NCBI GenBank assembly: GCA_904420075.1
Contig: CAJFTX010000013.1
Span: forward strand, 1 to 36,122
From: an uncultured Clostridia bacterium
GTDB taxonomy: Bacteria > Bacillota > Clostridia > Oscillospirales > Feifaniaceae
Direction of reading: 5' to 3'
DNA: 36,122 bases
The position numbers were made by a program, and so were the translations under genes. The notes beneath the pieces were generated by a model. It was not told the origin of the DNA, searched no databases, and saw nothing but the letters and a program-made list of their open reading frames with translations. Shown here in pieces: positions 1 to 7,974 of this stretch (its first letter is position 1; each line of letters opens with the position of its first letter).

Positions 1-171
1 AAATACGCCTGGGTGCAGCTCACGGGGGACTATCTGCGGCAGGGCAGGATGAATCTCGACGGCTACCGGATGTATCAGGACCTCGTAAACGGCAAGACCA
101 AGTGCGCGCCGTTTTTCGACGTGGCGTCGGTCTTTGACCCGGTGCGTCCGCTCCCGGTGCCCGATATGTGA
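1..171 (+). CDS. C-terminal end of an unidentified protein (partial)
   Basis: The reading frame is open from the first base of the window and ends at TGA 169-171, leaving 56 codons of an otherwise missing gene. The tail contains a run of aromatic and charged residues (GDYLRQGRMNLDGYRMYQDL) and a proline-rich end (VRPLPVPDM). Codon use is the same G/C-rich kind as the genes downstream, and a strong GC-rich hairpin follows within three bases of the stop, so this is very likely a real gene end. I do not recognise the family and no catalytic motif is visible in the part present. Confidence 0.7.
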   Translation, partial: KYAWVQLTGDYLRQGRMNLDGYRMYQDLVNGKTKCAPFFDVASVFDPVRPLPVPDM

Positions 172-173
172 GA

Positions 174-205
174 GACGGCCGCCTCCCGAAAAGGGGGCGG
201 CCGTC
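174..205 (+). terminator. GC-rich hairpin after the partial gene, probable terminator
   Basis: GACGGCCGCC at 174-183 pairs perfectly with GGCGGCCGTC at 196-205, with three further inner G-C pairs and a GAAAA-containing loop. It lies three bases after the stop codon. No T-tract follows, so it is either a weak intrinsic terminator or an mRNA 3'-end stabiliser. Confidence 0.5.
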
Positions 206-283
206 CGCCGTATGGAGGAAGAACGGGGGGCAAGATCGTCTCACTAGATGCATACCTTTGTAAGAGAGAAAAAGGTTTTTTGG

Positions 284-311
284 TTGCAATTGGGTGTGAG
301 GGTGGTATAAT
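284..311 (+). promoter_or_regulatory. SigA-type promoter for the SEDS/PBP operon
   Basis: TTGCAA at 284-289 and a perfect TATAAT at 306-311 are separated by 16 bp. The transcript would start about 25 bp before the start codon at 342, and AGGTGG at 332-337 supplies the ribosome site. Confidence 0.75.
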
Positions 312-341
312 TTCAAACAAAGGACTTGCTAAGGTGGAATT

Positions 342-2000
342 ATGACAGATATGATTTTGATTTTGACCCAGGTGTTGCGGGTGCTCTCGCCGGTGTTCAT
401 CGGGGCGGTGGTGATCTGGTGCGCCGTCTCGCTGCTGCGGGAGAAGAAGCTCGACTACATCTACGCGACCCTGGTGGACGAGGGCTCGGGCATCTGCTTC
501 CCCGTGCGGTATCTTGAGTGCTCGCTCGGGCGGAGCGCCTCCTGCGACATCCTTTTGGAGCTGCCGACCGTCTCACGGGTGGAGGCGGTGCTGCGGCACA
601 CCAAGGAGGGGTTCCGGGTGTTCCGGCTGGGCAAGGGCGAGATCGCGATCGGCGGCAAACCGGTGCGGGCGAGCGGCCTTTTGAAGGACGGCGACACGCT
701 GACCGTCGGCGGGCTCTCCTTCTCCTTCTCGATCAACGACCGGGTGGAGACCGGCGTCGTCGCCAAGCGGCGCGGGAGCTTTCTGATGCTCCTTCTGCTC
801 TCGGTCTATGAGCTGCTCACGGGCTATGTCGCCATCGCGGGGGTGAAGGAGGAACTTGTGCCCTCCTGCGCCATGGCCGTTCTTCTGCTGGTGCTCTCCC
901 AGTGGGGCTACTTCCTCTATGCGAAGCTGAAGATGCATCAGATCGGCCTCGAGTTTGAAATCGGGGCGTTCACCCTCTGCGGAATCGGCATCTGCAATCT
1001 GATCACGGCGGGCGGTTCCGGCGTGATCACCCAGATGGTGGCCTACCTGATCGGACTTGTGGGCTACTGCGTGGTGCTCTGGTTCTGCGGGGACACCGAC
1101 CGCACGACCAAATACCGGTATCTCGCGAGCGCCGCGGCGCTGGTGCTCTTCGCGCTCAACCTCGCGCTCGGCAGCGTGCGGGGCGGTTCGAAGAACTGGA
1201 TTGTCATCGGTTCCTTCCAGTTCCAGCCGTCCGAGCTTGTGAAGATGCTCTTCATCTTCGCCGGGGCGGCGACGCTGGAGCGGCTGCTCTCCAACCGGAA
1301 CCTGCTGCTCTTTCTCGTGTTCTCCACGGCCTGCATCGGCTCGCTCTTCCTGATGGGGGACTTCGGCACGGCGGTCATCTTCTTTGTCACCTTCATGGTG
1401 ATCGCCTACATGCGCTCGGGCGATATCCGGGCCATCGCGCTGATTCTGGCGGTGGCGGTGCTGGGCGCGCTGCTCATCATCAACTTCAAGCCCTATATTG
1501 TGAACCGGTTTGAGACCTGGGGCCACGCGTTCGACTTCGCGGACGACCGGGGCTATCAGCAGTCGCGAACGCTGGTCGCGGTCGCCTCAGGGGGGCTGAT
1601 CGGCACGGGCATCGGCGTCGGGCGGCTGCGGTATGTGGTCGCGAGCACGACCGACCTCGTCTTCGGCATGGTGGCCGAGCAGTGGGGGATGATCGTGGGC
1701 GTTCTGATTCTCTCGTTCTTCGCGGTGCTCTGCTGCTACGCGATCAAGATGAGAAAGGGGGCGAAATCCGCCTTCTATGCGATCACCGCCTGTGCCTCGG
1801 CGGCGCTGCTGCTCTTCCAGGCGACGCTCAACACTTTCGGCGCGCTCGACGTCCTGCCCTTCACCGGGGTGACGTTGCCCTTTATCAGCCGGGGCGGTTC
1901 GAGTATGATCTCGTCGTTTGCGCTGCTCGCATTTATCAAGACGCTTTCGCCGTCGCTCTACAGCAAGAGAAGGAGGGTTGCCCATGAAAACGATCTCTAA
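342..2000 (+). CDS. FHA-domain SEDS peptidoglycan polymerase (FtsW/RodA/SpoVE family)
   Basis: Membrane glycosyltransferase expected to polymerise lipid II into glycan strands with a partner PBP. The 552-residue protein has one N-terminal membrane helix (about 10-32) and then a cytosolic FHA-like domain (about 55-130) with the start of the FHA signature, LGRSASCDI and TVSR; the usual SRxHA is SRVEA, so the histidine is replaced. About ten membrane helices follow. The SEDS signature FQPSELVKM is near residue 295, and STTDLVFGMVAEQWG carries Asp438, which aligns with the essential aspartate of FtsW/RodA (HTDFIF). The end LPFTGVTLPFISRGGSS is typical of SEDS proteins. ATG 342 has AGGTGG five bases upstream. 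The stop overlaps the PBP start by 17 bases, so the two are translationally coupled. FHA domains bind phosphothreonine, which suggests control by a Ser/Thr kinase that is not in this window. Confidence 0.9.
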   Translation: MTDMILILTQVLRVLSPVFIGAVVIWCAVSLLREKKLDYIYATLVDEGSGICFPVRYLECSLGRSASCDILLELPTVSRVEAVLRHTKEGFRVFRLGKGEIAIGGKPVRASGLLKDGDTLTVGGLSFSFSINDRVETGVVAKRRGSFLMLLLLSVYELLTGYVAIAGVKEELVPSCAMAVLLLVLSQWGYFLYAKLKMHQIGLEFEIGAFTLCGIGICNLITAGGSGVITQMVAYLIGLVGYCVVLWFCGDTDRTTKYRYLASAAALVLFALNLALGSVRGGSKNWIVIGSFQFQPSELVKMLFIFAGAATLERLLSNRNLLLFLVFSTACIGSLFLMGDFGTAVIFFVTFMVIAYMRSGDIRAIALILAVAVLGALLIINFKPYIVNRFETWGHAFDFADDRGYQQSRTLVAVASGGLIGTGIGVGRLRYVVASTTDLVFGMVAEQWGMIVGVLILSFFAVLCCYAIKMRKGAKSAFYAITACASAALLLFQATLNTFGALDVLPFTGVTLPFISRGGSSMISSFALLAFIKTLSPSLYSKRRRVAHENDL

Positions 2001-3366
2001 ACGCTTTTTTGCACTGCTTGCGGTGCTCGCGCTCTTTGTGGGCTGCCTTGCGACCTTCCTTGTGAAGTTTGCCGTCGAGGCGGACGCCTGGGTGGCTTTC
2101 CCGGGGAACGGGCACCTCTACTCGGGCGGCGTGCTCAAAAACTCGGGTGCGATCTTTGACCGGACCGGCCGGGTGCTCAAATATGGGAGCGAGGACGGCG
2201 GCGGCTACAACGACAGCGAGGAGATCCGCCGCGCCACCCTCCATGTGGTGGGGGATAAGACCGGCGCGATCGCGACCGGCGCGCAGACCATCTTCGGCTC
2301 CAAGCTCTCGAACTACAACATCTTTACCGGGGTCTACGGGCTGGACGGCTCGACAAACGGCACCGATGCCACCGATCTCTATCTGACGGTGGACGCCGAG
2401 ATCGAGCGCGCGGCCTACAAGGCGCTCGGAAACCGCAAGGGCGCCGTCGCGGTCTATAATTATAAGACCGGGGAGCTGCTGTGCCTTGTGAGCACCCCGA
2501 CTTTCGACCCGGAGAATCCGCCCGAGATCTCGGACGACGACCCGAAGTGGGACGGCGTCTACTTAAACCGGGCGACAAACGGCCTCTTCGCGCCGGGGTC
2601 GATCTTCAAGATTATCACTTCGGCGGCCGCGCTCGAATATATCCCGGACATCGAGGAGCGGGAGTTTACCTGCACCGGCAGCTATGAGATCGGCCCCGAC
2701 AAGGTGACCTGCCCGAATAAGCACGGCACGCTCGACTTCAAAAAGGCGATGAGCGTCTCCTGCAACTGTACCTATGCGCAGATCGCGCTCGAGCTCGGGG
2801 GCGACAAACTGCAGAAGGTGGCGGAGCGCGCGGGGTACAACTCCGCAATCAGCTACGGCCCGAAGAGCTTTGCGACGAGCAAAGTGGATGCGAAGAGCGC
2901 CTCGGGCTCGCTGCTCGCCTGGGCGGGAATCGGCCAGCACACCGATCTGCAAAATCCCGCGCACATGGCGGTGATTCTCGGCGCGATCGCAAACGGCGGC
3001 CGCGCGAAGAATCCCTATCTGCTGGAGCGGACCGAGCGGGGCGGCGTAAGCGAGAGCGGAAAGAGCTCGGGTGAGCTCGACATGTTCTCCTCCGGCGTTG
3101 CGGAGAAGCTTCAGGAGATGCTCCGCTACAACGTGGAGCACAACTACGGCTCCGGCCGCTTTGCGGGACTCACCGTGGGCGCAAAATCCGGCACGGCCGA
3201 GGTCGGCGGCGACAAGGAGAACCACGCGTGGTTCGCGGGCTACGTCGAGGAGGAGAGCTGCCCGGTCGCGTTTGCGGTGGTCGTTGAGAACGGCGGCGCG
3301 GGCAGTTCGGTCGCGGGCGACGTGGCGGGAAAGGTGGTGACCGCCTGCAAAAAGGCGCTTGCTTAA
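1984..3366 (+). CDS. Class B penicillin-binding protein (transpeptidase), PbpA/PBP2-like
   Basis: Cross-links peptidoglycan as partner of the upstream SEDS polymerase. The 460-residue protein has an N-terminal membrane anchor (about 7-29), a short dimerisation/pedestal region (about 35-140) and a transpeptidase domain. The three active-site motifs are intact: SIFK with Ser206 and Lys209, SCN at 259-261, and KSGTAE at 401-406. No PASTA domains are present, and the length is close to mycobacterial PbpA, so it belongs to the compact class. I chose ATG 1984 over an upstream in-frame ATG at 1918 because GGAGGG lies seven bases ahead and the sequence from there reads as a clean signal anchor. The paired architecture with an FHA-bearing SEDS protein resembles the actinobacterial fha-rodA-pbpA arrangement; that comparison is inference. 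Confidence 0.92.
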   Translation: MKTISKRFFALLAVLALFVGCLATFLVKFAVEADAWVAFPGNGHLYSGGVLKNSGAIFDRTGRVLKYGSEDGGGYNDSEEIRRATLHVVGDKTGAIATGAQTIFGSKLSNYNIFTGVYGLDGSTNGTDATDLYLTVDAEIERAAYKALGNRKGAVAVYNYKTGELLCLVSTPTFDPENPPEISDDDPKWDGVYLNRATNGLFAPGSIFKIITSAAALEYIPDIEEREFTCTGSYEIGPDKVTCPNKHGTLDFKKAMSVSCNCTYAQIALELGGDKLQKVAERAGYNSAISYGPKSFATSKVDAKSASGSLLAWAGIGQHTDLQNPAHMAVILGAIANGGRAKNPYLLERTERGGVSESGKSSGELDMFSSGVAEKLQEMLRYNVEHNYGSGRFAGLTVGAKSGTAEVGGDKENHAWFAGYVEEESCPVAFAVVVENGGAGSSVAGDVAGKVVTACKKALA

Positions 3367-3385
3367 GAAAAAATTTGAAATTTTC

Positions 3386-3415
3386 TTGACAAGATATGGG
3401 CAAATAGGGGAAAAT
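3386..3415 (+). promoter_or_regulatory. Candidate promoter for the membrane pyrophosphatase
   Basis: A perfect TTGACA at 3386-3391 is followed after 18 bp by GAAAAT at 3410-3415 (4 of 6 to consensus), within AT-rich sequence directly after the PBP stop. The leader to the start codon would be about 60 bases. Confidence 0.5.
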
Positions 3416-3479
3416 AAAGAATGATACAGCCTCGCCGGGCGGGGCATCCGAATAAGACATGATGGGGGTACAGACCAAG

Positions 3480-5456
3480 ATGAATGACATTGTCTATCTT
3501 GTGATCGTCATCGGTATCTCCCTTGCCGCGCTGCTGGGCGCGCTGTTCCTGATGGGCAGCATCGGCAAGGTGAAGGTCGAGGACGAAAAGATGAGAGAGA
3601 TCGCGGGGATCATCCGCGAGGGCTCGATGGCCTATCTCTTCCGGCAGTACAAGGTGCTGGCGGTCTTTATTGTCGTGATGTTTATCGTTCTCTGCTTCAC
3701 GCCGGGGCTCGGCGTACAGGGCGCGATCTGCTTTATCACAGGTGCGCTTCTGTCGGCGCTCGCGGGCTTCATCGGGATGCGCGCGGCGACCAAGGCGAAC
3801 GTGCGCACCGCGGCGGAGGCCTCGCGCGGACAGCAGCCGGCGCTGCGGGTCGCTTTTTCGGGCGGCGCGATCATGGGACTCTGTGTCGTGGCGTTCGGTA
3901 TTCTCGGCATCGCGGCTTTCTATGTGATTTTTAAAGATATCTTCGCGGTGATTACAGGCTTCGGCCTCGGCGCTTCGTCGATCGCGCTGTTCTGCCGTGT
4001 CGGCGGCGGTATCTATACCAAGGCGGCTGACGTCGGCGCGGACCTTGTCGGCAAGGTGGAGGCCGGTATCCCGGAGGACGACCCCCGCAATCCGGGCGTC
4101 ATCGCGGACAACGTGGGCGACAACGTGGGCGACGTCGCGGGTATGGGCAGCGACCTTTTCGAGTCGTATGTCGGCGCGATCATCTCGGCGCTGCTGCTCG
4201 GCGTCGTGGGCTTTGCGGAAAAGGGTGTCTTTTTCACGTTGCTGATGGTGGCGGCGGGACTGCTCGCCTCGCTGATCGGCGTCGTGATCGTCCGTGCGCT
4301 CAAGGTGAAGAAGCCGCAGACGGCGTTTGACGTCGGCACCTATCTCTCGGTCGCGCTGGAGATTATCGCGACCCTCGCGCTCTCACTCTACTTCTTCGAC
4401 GGGGCGCTCTGGCCGTTCTGGACGGTTGTCATCGGTCTCGCGGTCGGCGTGCTCGTTGGCAAGATCACCGAGATCTACACCTCGGACGGCTACCGTCCGG
4501 TGAAGCGCGTCGCGGAGGCGTCCAAGACCGGCCCCGCGACCAACATCCTGCAGGGCTTCTCGCTCGGGCTCAAGAGCACCGCGATTGTAATTCTGCTGCT
4601 CGCGGCGTCGATCATCGGCTCCTTTATGCTCGGCGGCGCGTTCGGCGTGGCGCTCGCGGCGGTCGGCATGCTCTCCACTGTGGCGCTGACCATCTCGGTC
4701 GACACCTATGGCCCGATCGCGGACAACGCGGGCGGCATCGCGGAGATGTCCGGCCAGCCGGAGTCCATCCGTGAGATCACCGACACGCTCGACTCCGCGG
4801 GCAATACCACCGCCGCCATCGGCAAGGGCTTCTCGATCTGCTCGGCGGCGCTCACGGCCCTCTCCCTCTTTATGACCTACGCGCAGACGGTCGGCATCAC
4901 GGTGATCGACGTGCTGACGCCGAAGGTGCTCGCGGGCGTGCTGATCGGCGGCATGCTGCCCTTCCTCTTCTCCGCGCTCACCATTGAGGCGGTCTCCAAG
5001 TCGGCGAACCGGATGATTGAGGAGATCCGCCGCCAGTTCCGGGAGATTCCGGGCATTCTGGAGGGCAAGGGTAAGCCGGACTACAAGCGCTGCATCGACA
5101 TCTCGACGAGCGCGGCGATCCGCCAGATGATTCTGCCGGGTGTGATTGCGATCGTGGCTCCGATTCTGGTGGGCGTGCTTCTGGGCGCCGAGGCGCTCGG
5201 CGGCCTGCTCGTGGGCTCGCTCGTCACCGGCGTGCTGATGGCCATCATGATGGCGAACTCCGGCGGCGCCTGGGACAACACCAAGAAGCACATCGAGGCC
5301 TCTGCGGGCGGTAAGGGCAGCGAGGAGCACAAGGCGGCCGTCATCGGCGACACGGTTGGCGACCCCTTCAAGGATACGGCGGGACCGTCGCTCAACATTC
5401 TGATCAAGCTGATGAGCATTGTGGCAGTTGTGTTTGCGCCCCTCTTCCTCCGCTGA
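3480..5456 (+). CDS. hppA: Membrane-bound ion-translocating pyrophosphatase, K+-dependent type
   Basis: Hydrolyses inorganic pyrophosphate and pumps H+ or Na+ across the membrane. The 658-residue protein carries the diagnostic substrate-binding sequences: [11 protein letters not shown], then [19 protein letters not shown] and [10 protein letters not shown], later DNAGGIAEM, and near the end [14 protein letters not shown] with [17 protein letters not shown]. The sequence [10 protein letters not shown] has alanine where K+-independent enzymes have lysine, placing it in the K+-dependent class; whether the pumped ion is Na+ or H+ cannot be decided by eye. ATG 3480 is preferred over ATG 3459 or 3462 because GGGGG lies about 11 bases upstream and the membrane helix begins right after it ([12 protein letters not shown]). 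It has its own promoter and a strong downstream terminator, so it is probably monocistronic. Confidence 0.95.
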   Translation: MNDIVYLVIVIGISLAALLGALFLMGSIGKVKVEDEKMREIAGIIREGSMAYLFRQYKVLAVFIVVMFIVLCFTPGLGVQGAICFITGALLSALAGFIGMRAATKANVRTAAEASRGQQPALRVAFSGGAIMGLCVVAFGILGIAAFYVIFKDIFAVITGFGLGASSIALFCRVGGGIYTKAADVGADLVGKVEAGIPEDDPRNPGVIADNVGDNVGDVAGMGSDLFESYVGAIISALLLGVVGFAEKGVFFTLLMVAAGLLASLIGVVIVRALKVKKPQTAFDVGTYLSVALEIIATLALSLYFFDGALWPFWTVVIGLAVGVLVGKITEIYTSDGYRPVKRVAEASKTGPATNILQGFSLGLKSTAIVILLLAASIIGSFMLGGAFGVALAAVGMLSTVALTISVDTYGPIADNAGGIAEMSGQPESIREITDTLDSAGNTTAAIGKGFSICSAALTALSLFMTYAQTVGITVIDVLTPKVLAGVLIGGMLPFLFSALTIEAVSKSANRMIEEIRRQFREIPGILEGKGKPDYKRCIDISTSAAIRQMILPGVIAIVAPILVGVLLGAEALGGLLVGSLVTGVLMAIMMANSGGAWDNTKKHIEASAGGKGSEEHKAAVIGDTVGDPFKDTAGPSLNILIKLMSIVAVVFAPLFLR

Positions 5457-5613
5457 GGAAAAGACAGACTCTCTGGAGGCGATGCTCCCAGAACATCTGG
5501 TCATAGGGGAGGAACAGCGGGGGAGCGCTGCGGTCCGCCTGGATGCTGAAGCGGGAGCCGGCAGGGCGGCCGTATGTGGCGCTGATCCCTTCTTCCCCTT
5601 TTCAATCAGAAGG
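5457..5613 (+). other. Untranslated 3' stretch after hppA, no gene seen
   Basis: This 157-base piece separates the hppA stop from the terminator at 5614. It has short local inverted repeats, for example CAGCG...CGCTG around 5515-5530, but no convincing reading frame with a ribosome site. It ends in TTCCCCTTTTCAATCAGAA, closely similar to the bases just before the terminator at 8939. It is most simply a long 3' untranslated region. Confidence 0.4.
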
Positions 5614-5650
5614 AAATCCCCGGGGTGACCGCCCCGGGGATTTTGTATTT
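5614..5650 (+). terminator. Strong intrinsic terminator after hppA
   Basis: AAATCCCCGGGG at 5614-5625 pairs perfectly over 12 bp with CCCCGGGGATTT at 5632-5643 around the loop TGACCG, followed by TTGTATTT. It belongs to the group of similar terminators at 8939 and 24626. Confidence 0.9.
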
Positions 5651-5779
5651 GATCGGATATTTGTCCGCAATGCTCCGTGCAGGCGATGCCTCTCCGGGAG
5701 CAGTTTTCGATGGCGGAGAGAGCGGCGGCTTTGCGGAATACCGTGGAACGGGGAGTGAAAATCGAAAGGAGTGTATCCG

Positions 5780-6235
5780 ATGGACTATGAGATCATACGG
5801 CTTTGCGACCGGCCTGAGCTTGTGCGGCGGGCGGCGGTGTGGTTCCATGAGAAGTGGGAGGTTCCGCTGGAGGCATATCTTGCGAGCATGGAGGACTGCC
5901 TGAGCGGGAGCGGAGCTGTGCCTCAGTGGTATCTGGCGGTGGAGGGGAGACGGATCATCGGAGGGCTGGGAGTCATCGAAAATGATTTTCATCCGAGGCG
6001 CGATCTCTCGCCGAATGTCTGTGCGGTCTACACCGAGGAGGACCGGCGCCGCCGCGGGGTAGCGGGCGCGCTGCTCCGGTTTGTGTGCGCGGATATGAGA
6101 ACAAGGGGAGTAAACATTTTATATCTCGTCACAGAGCACACCTCCTTTTATGAGCGCTATGGGTGGGAGTTTCTCTGTACGGTGCAGGACGAGGGAGAAG
6201 CCGGCATGCTGCGGCTGTACCGCCACAGCGGCTGA
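5780..6235 (+). CDS. GNAT-family N-acetyltransferase
   Basis: Predicted acyl-CoA-dependent N-acetyltransferase with unknown substrate. The 151-residue protein has the typical size and order: an acceptor-side N-terminal half, a central strand (WYLAVEGRRIIGGLGVIE), the acetyl-CoA pyrophosphate-binding loop DRRRRGVAGALL (motif Q/RxxGxG/A) near residue 93, and a C-terminal strand TSFYERYGWEF typical of motif B. ATG 5780 is chosen over the in-frame GTG 5771 because AAAGGAG at 5765-5771 is then eight bases upstream. It is isolated between two strong terminators, so it is probably its own transcription unit; no clear promoter was identified in 5651-5764. Confidence 0.85.
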   Translation: MDYEIIRLCDRPELVRRAAVWFHEKWEVPLEAYLASMEDCLSGSGAVPQWYLAVEGRRIIGGLGVIENDFHPRRDLSPNVCAVYTEEDRRRRGVAGALLRFVCADMRTRGVNILYLVTEHTSFYERYGWEFLCTVQDEGEAGMLRLYRHSG

Positions 6236-6257
6236 CCGCGCAGAAACAGCGGAATAG

Positions 6258-6304
6258 AAAATCGGGGCGGGCGTGCGAAAGAGGCACTCCCGCCCCGATT
6301 TTAC
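6258..6304 (+). terminator. Strong intrinsic terminator after the GNAT gene
   Basis: AAAATCGGGGCGGG at 6258-6271 pairs with CCCGCCCCGATTTT at 6289-6302 (14 bp), and the stem continues with GTGC/GCAC inside the loop. The A-run on the left and the T-run on the right would let it act in both directions. Confidence 0.9.
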
Positions 6305-6379
6305 GGACGGCGTCCGGATGTCTGAGCTCGACGGGCGAGAGTATAGAGGCGCTTCCCTTTTCATTCCGGCTTTGCAAAA

Positions 6380-6660
6380 GCTCTGCCCCGGTGACAGAGG
6401 GGGGAACTGCGACCAAATTTACAACAGATTGTGTCGAAAAAAGGACAGACAAAAAAAGTCCCCATATTTTGTGGAAGGGATAAAAAATCGACAAAATTCG
6501 CGAAATGGAAGGTTTATACTAGAAAAAGCGGGACTGAATTTGATTATTTTGTCAAAAATTCCCAAATAAATTTCCAATTCGACAGAAAAATACAAAATTC
6601 GAGCTTATCCTACGCGTACAATAGAGTTACAACATTGGTCACGCAGAATTTTATTAAGAT
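6380..6660 (+). promoter_or_regulatory. AT-rich leader/regulatory region before the PtsI-like gene
   Basis: About 280 bases of strikingly AT-rich sequence lie in an otherwise G/C-rich window. They contain a TATACT near 6513 and a TACAAT near 6617 as possible -10 boxes, neither with a good -35 at normal spacing, and the words TCGACA and ACAAAATTCG each twice (near 6488/6582 and 6490/6592). A frame across 6431-6679 is open, but it has no ribosome site and a composition unlike the surrounding genes, so I read this as non-coding control DNA. Confidence 0.45.
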
Positions 6661-6675
6661 GAAGGAATGTGTGCT

Positions 6676-7911
6676 ATGAGACAGATTAAGGGGACGGTTG
6701 TTTGTTCAGGGAGAGGAAGCGGAATCGCGGTTCAGATACGCGGATTGGAGGAGAGTAGAAATTTTACAGGGGAGTTGGTTGTGACCGACCGGATGCCTCC
6801 CTCAAAATTTATTTTGCGCTACCGAAAAAATCTCAGAGGCGTCATTATCGACCGGCGGGAGTATGAGAAGTTTTCGCACTCGGTGGTTCTCCTGCGCGAG
6901 TATCAGATTCCGCTCGTGGTACTCTCACAGCCGCTCCACATCGCGAAGGGGAGCGTGGTGGAGATTGACGACGGCGATATCTACATCGGCCGGACCAAAA
7001 AGCCGGTGGTGCTCACCGAGAAGGGCGGCGGCCTACAGGCGCCGGGTGAGGCCGAGACGCCGGACGGCAGAAGCGTCACGCTGCTCTCCACCGTCTGGGA
7101 CCTGGAGGGCGTCGCGGAGGCGTCCAAGACCGACACCTCGGGAATCGGCGTCTTCCGAACGGAGGGCATCACACTTGAGGGGATTCCCGGCTTTGCAAAG
7201 CAGCTGGAGATCTACCGCCGGACATTGCAGCTGATGGGCGGTAGGGAGGTCTATTTCCGGCTGTTTGACTTCTGTGAGGACAAGATCTGGTTTGAGAATG
7301 CGGATCTGTATGAGATCTATTTTACCCAGCTGTGTGCGCTCTGCTGTGCGGCGGCGGAGGTGGAGTATATCAATGTGCTGCTGCCAAATGTTAACCATAC
7401 GATGCAGCTGCGCGGGATGGTGCGTCTGGCCAACCGGGCGGCCGACCGGCTCAGAGCGGACAAGCGCCCGACAGGCAGGCTCCGATTCGGTTCGATGATC
7501 GAGACGGCACAGGCCGCGATGGTCGCCTGTGAGATCTGTGCGGTGTCCGACTTTGTGGCGGTCGGGCTCAACGGCCTGTCGAGAATGAGCGGGGACTTTC
7601 CGCTCTTCGGCGAGGAGTACAATGAACGCGCGCTGCTGCGGGTCTGCAAGCTGATTATGAGCGAGGCGGAGAAACTCGGCTGTCAGCTCACCTTCTGCGG
7701 AGATCTGCTCGGCAGTCACGAGATGCTCACAAATCTGATCGGCCTCGGCGCGCGGCGGATTGCGGTCGCACCGAAGCGGGCGCAGCGGGCCGCGCTCACC
7801 ATCTCCCACAGCAGCTACTACTCCTCGATCATGACCGCGCTCGACCGCTCGGGCAAATTTATCACCAGGGAGGACGCAGAGGAGCCCTGCATTCTGGCGA
7901 GCGGCTGCTGA
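6676..7911 (+). CDS. Reduced PtsI-like (PEP-utilising enzyme) protein
   Basis: Related to Enzyme I of the sugar phosphotransferase system, but smaller (411 residues against about 570). An N-terminal swivel-like part retains a candidate phospho-histidine in FSHSVVLLREYQIPLVV (His68; Enzyme I has TSHxAIxAR). A C-terminal PEP-binding barrel follows, with FRTEG (Arg161), FRLFD (Arg195), MIE (Glu276) and FCGD (Cys341). Two things are off. The helical HPr-binding domain is not evident before the histidine, and the conserved Asn-Asp pair that binds metal and PEP reads Asn299-Gly300. The protein may be an altered or regulatory PEP-binding protein rather than a sugar-transport Enzyme I; no HPr or EII genes are nearby. 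ATG 6676 is preferred over ATG 6667 because AAGGA at 6662-6666 is nine bases upstream. Confidence 0.75.
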   Translation: MRQIKGTVVCSGRGSGIAVQIRGLEESRNFTGELVVTDRMPPSKFILRYRKNLRGVIIDRREYEKFSHSVVLLREYQIPLVVLSQPLHIAKGSVVEIDDGDIYIGRTKKPVVLTEKGGGLQAPGEAETPDGRSVTLLSTVWDLEGVAEASKTDTSGIGVFRTEGITLEGIPGFAKQLEIYRRTLQLMGGREVYFRLFDFCEDKIWFENADLYEIYFTQLCALCCAAAEVEYINVLLPNVNHTMQLRGMVRLANRAADRLRADKRPTGRLRFGSMIETAQAAMVACEICAVSDFVAVGLNGLSRMSGDFPLFGEEYNERALLRVCKLIMSEAEKLGCQLTFCGDLLGSHEMLTNLIGLGARRIAVAPKRAQRAALTISHSSYYSSIMTALDRSGKFITREDAEEPCILASGC

Positions 7912-7920
7912 GAAGTGTGA

Positions 7921-7948
7921 TTGCGCCGCGCCGCCGCCGGTGGTACAA
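7921..7948 (+). promoter_or_regulatory. Possible weak promoter ahead of punA
   Basis: TACAAT at 7943-7948 lies 17 bp after TTGCGC (3 of 6 to the -35 consensus), just after the PtsI-like stop and 27 bp before the punA start. Only the -10 box is convincing, so punA may equally be read through from the upstream gene. Confidence 0.25.
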
Positions 7949-7974
7949 TGGAGAAAAAAGGGGAGGACGCGCCT

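Noticed and set aside
573-1526. Long minus-strand frame opposite the SEDS gene
   Set aside because: It is the antisense of a high-GC gene with clear family motifs; its product is Arg/His/Glu-rich low complexity, typical of shadow frames.
6431-6679. 82-codon open frame through the AT-rich leader on the plus strand
   Set aside because: No ribosome site, composition is Lys/Phe-rich and unlike other genes here, and it overlaps the start of the PtsI-like gene. Better read as non-coding control DNA.
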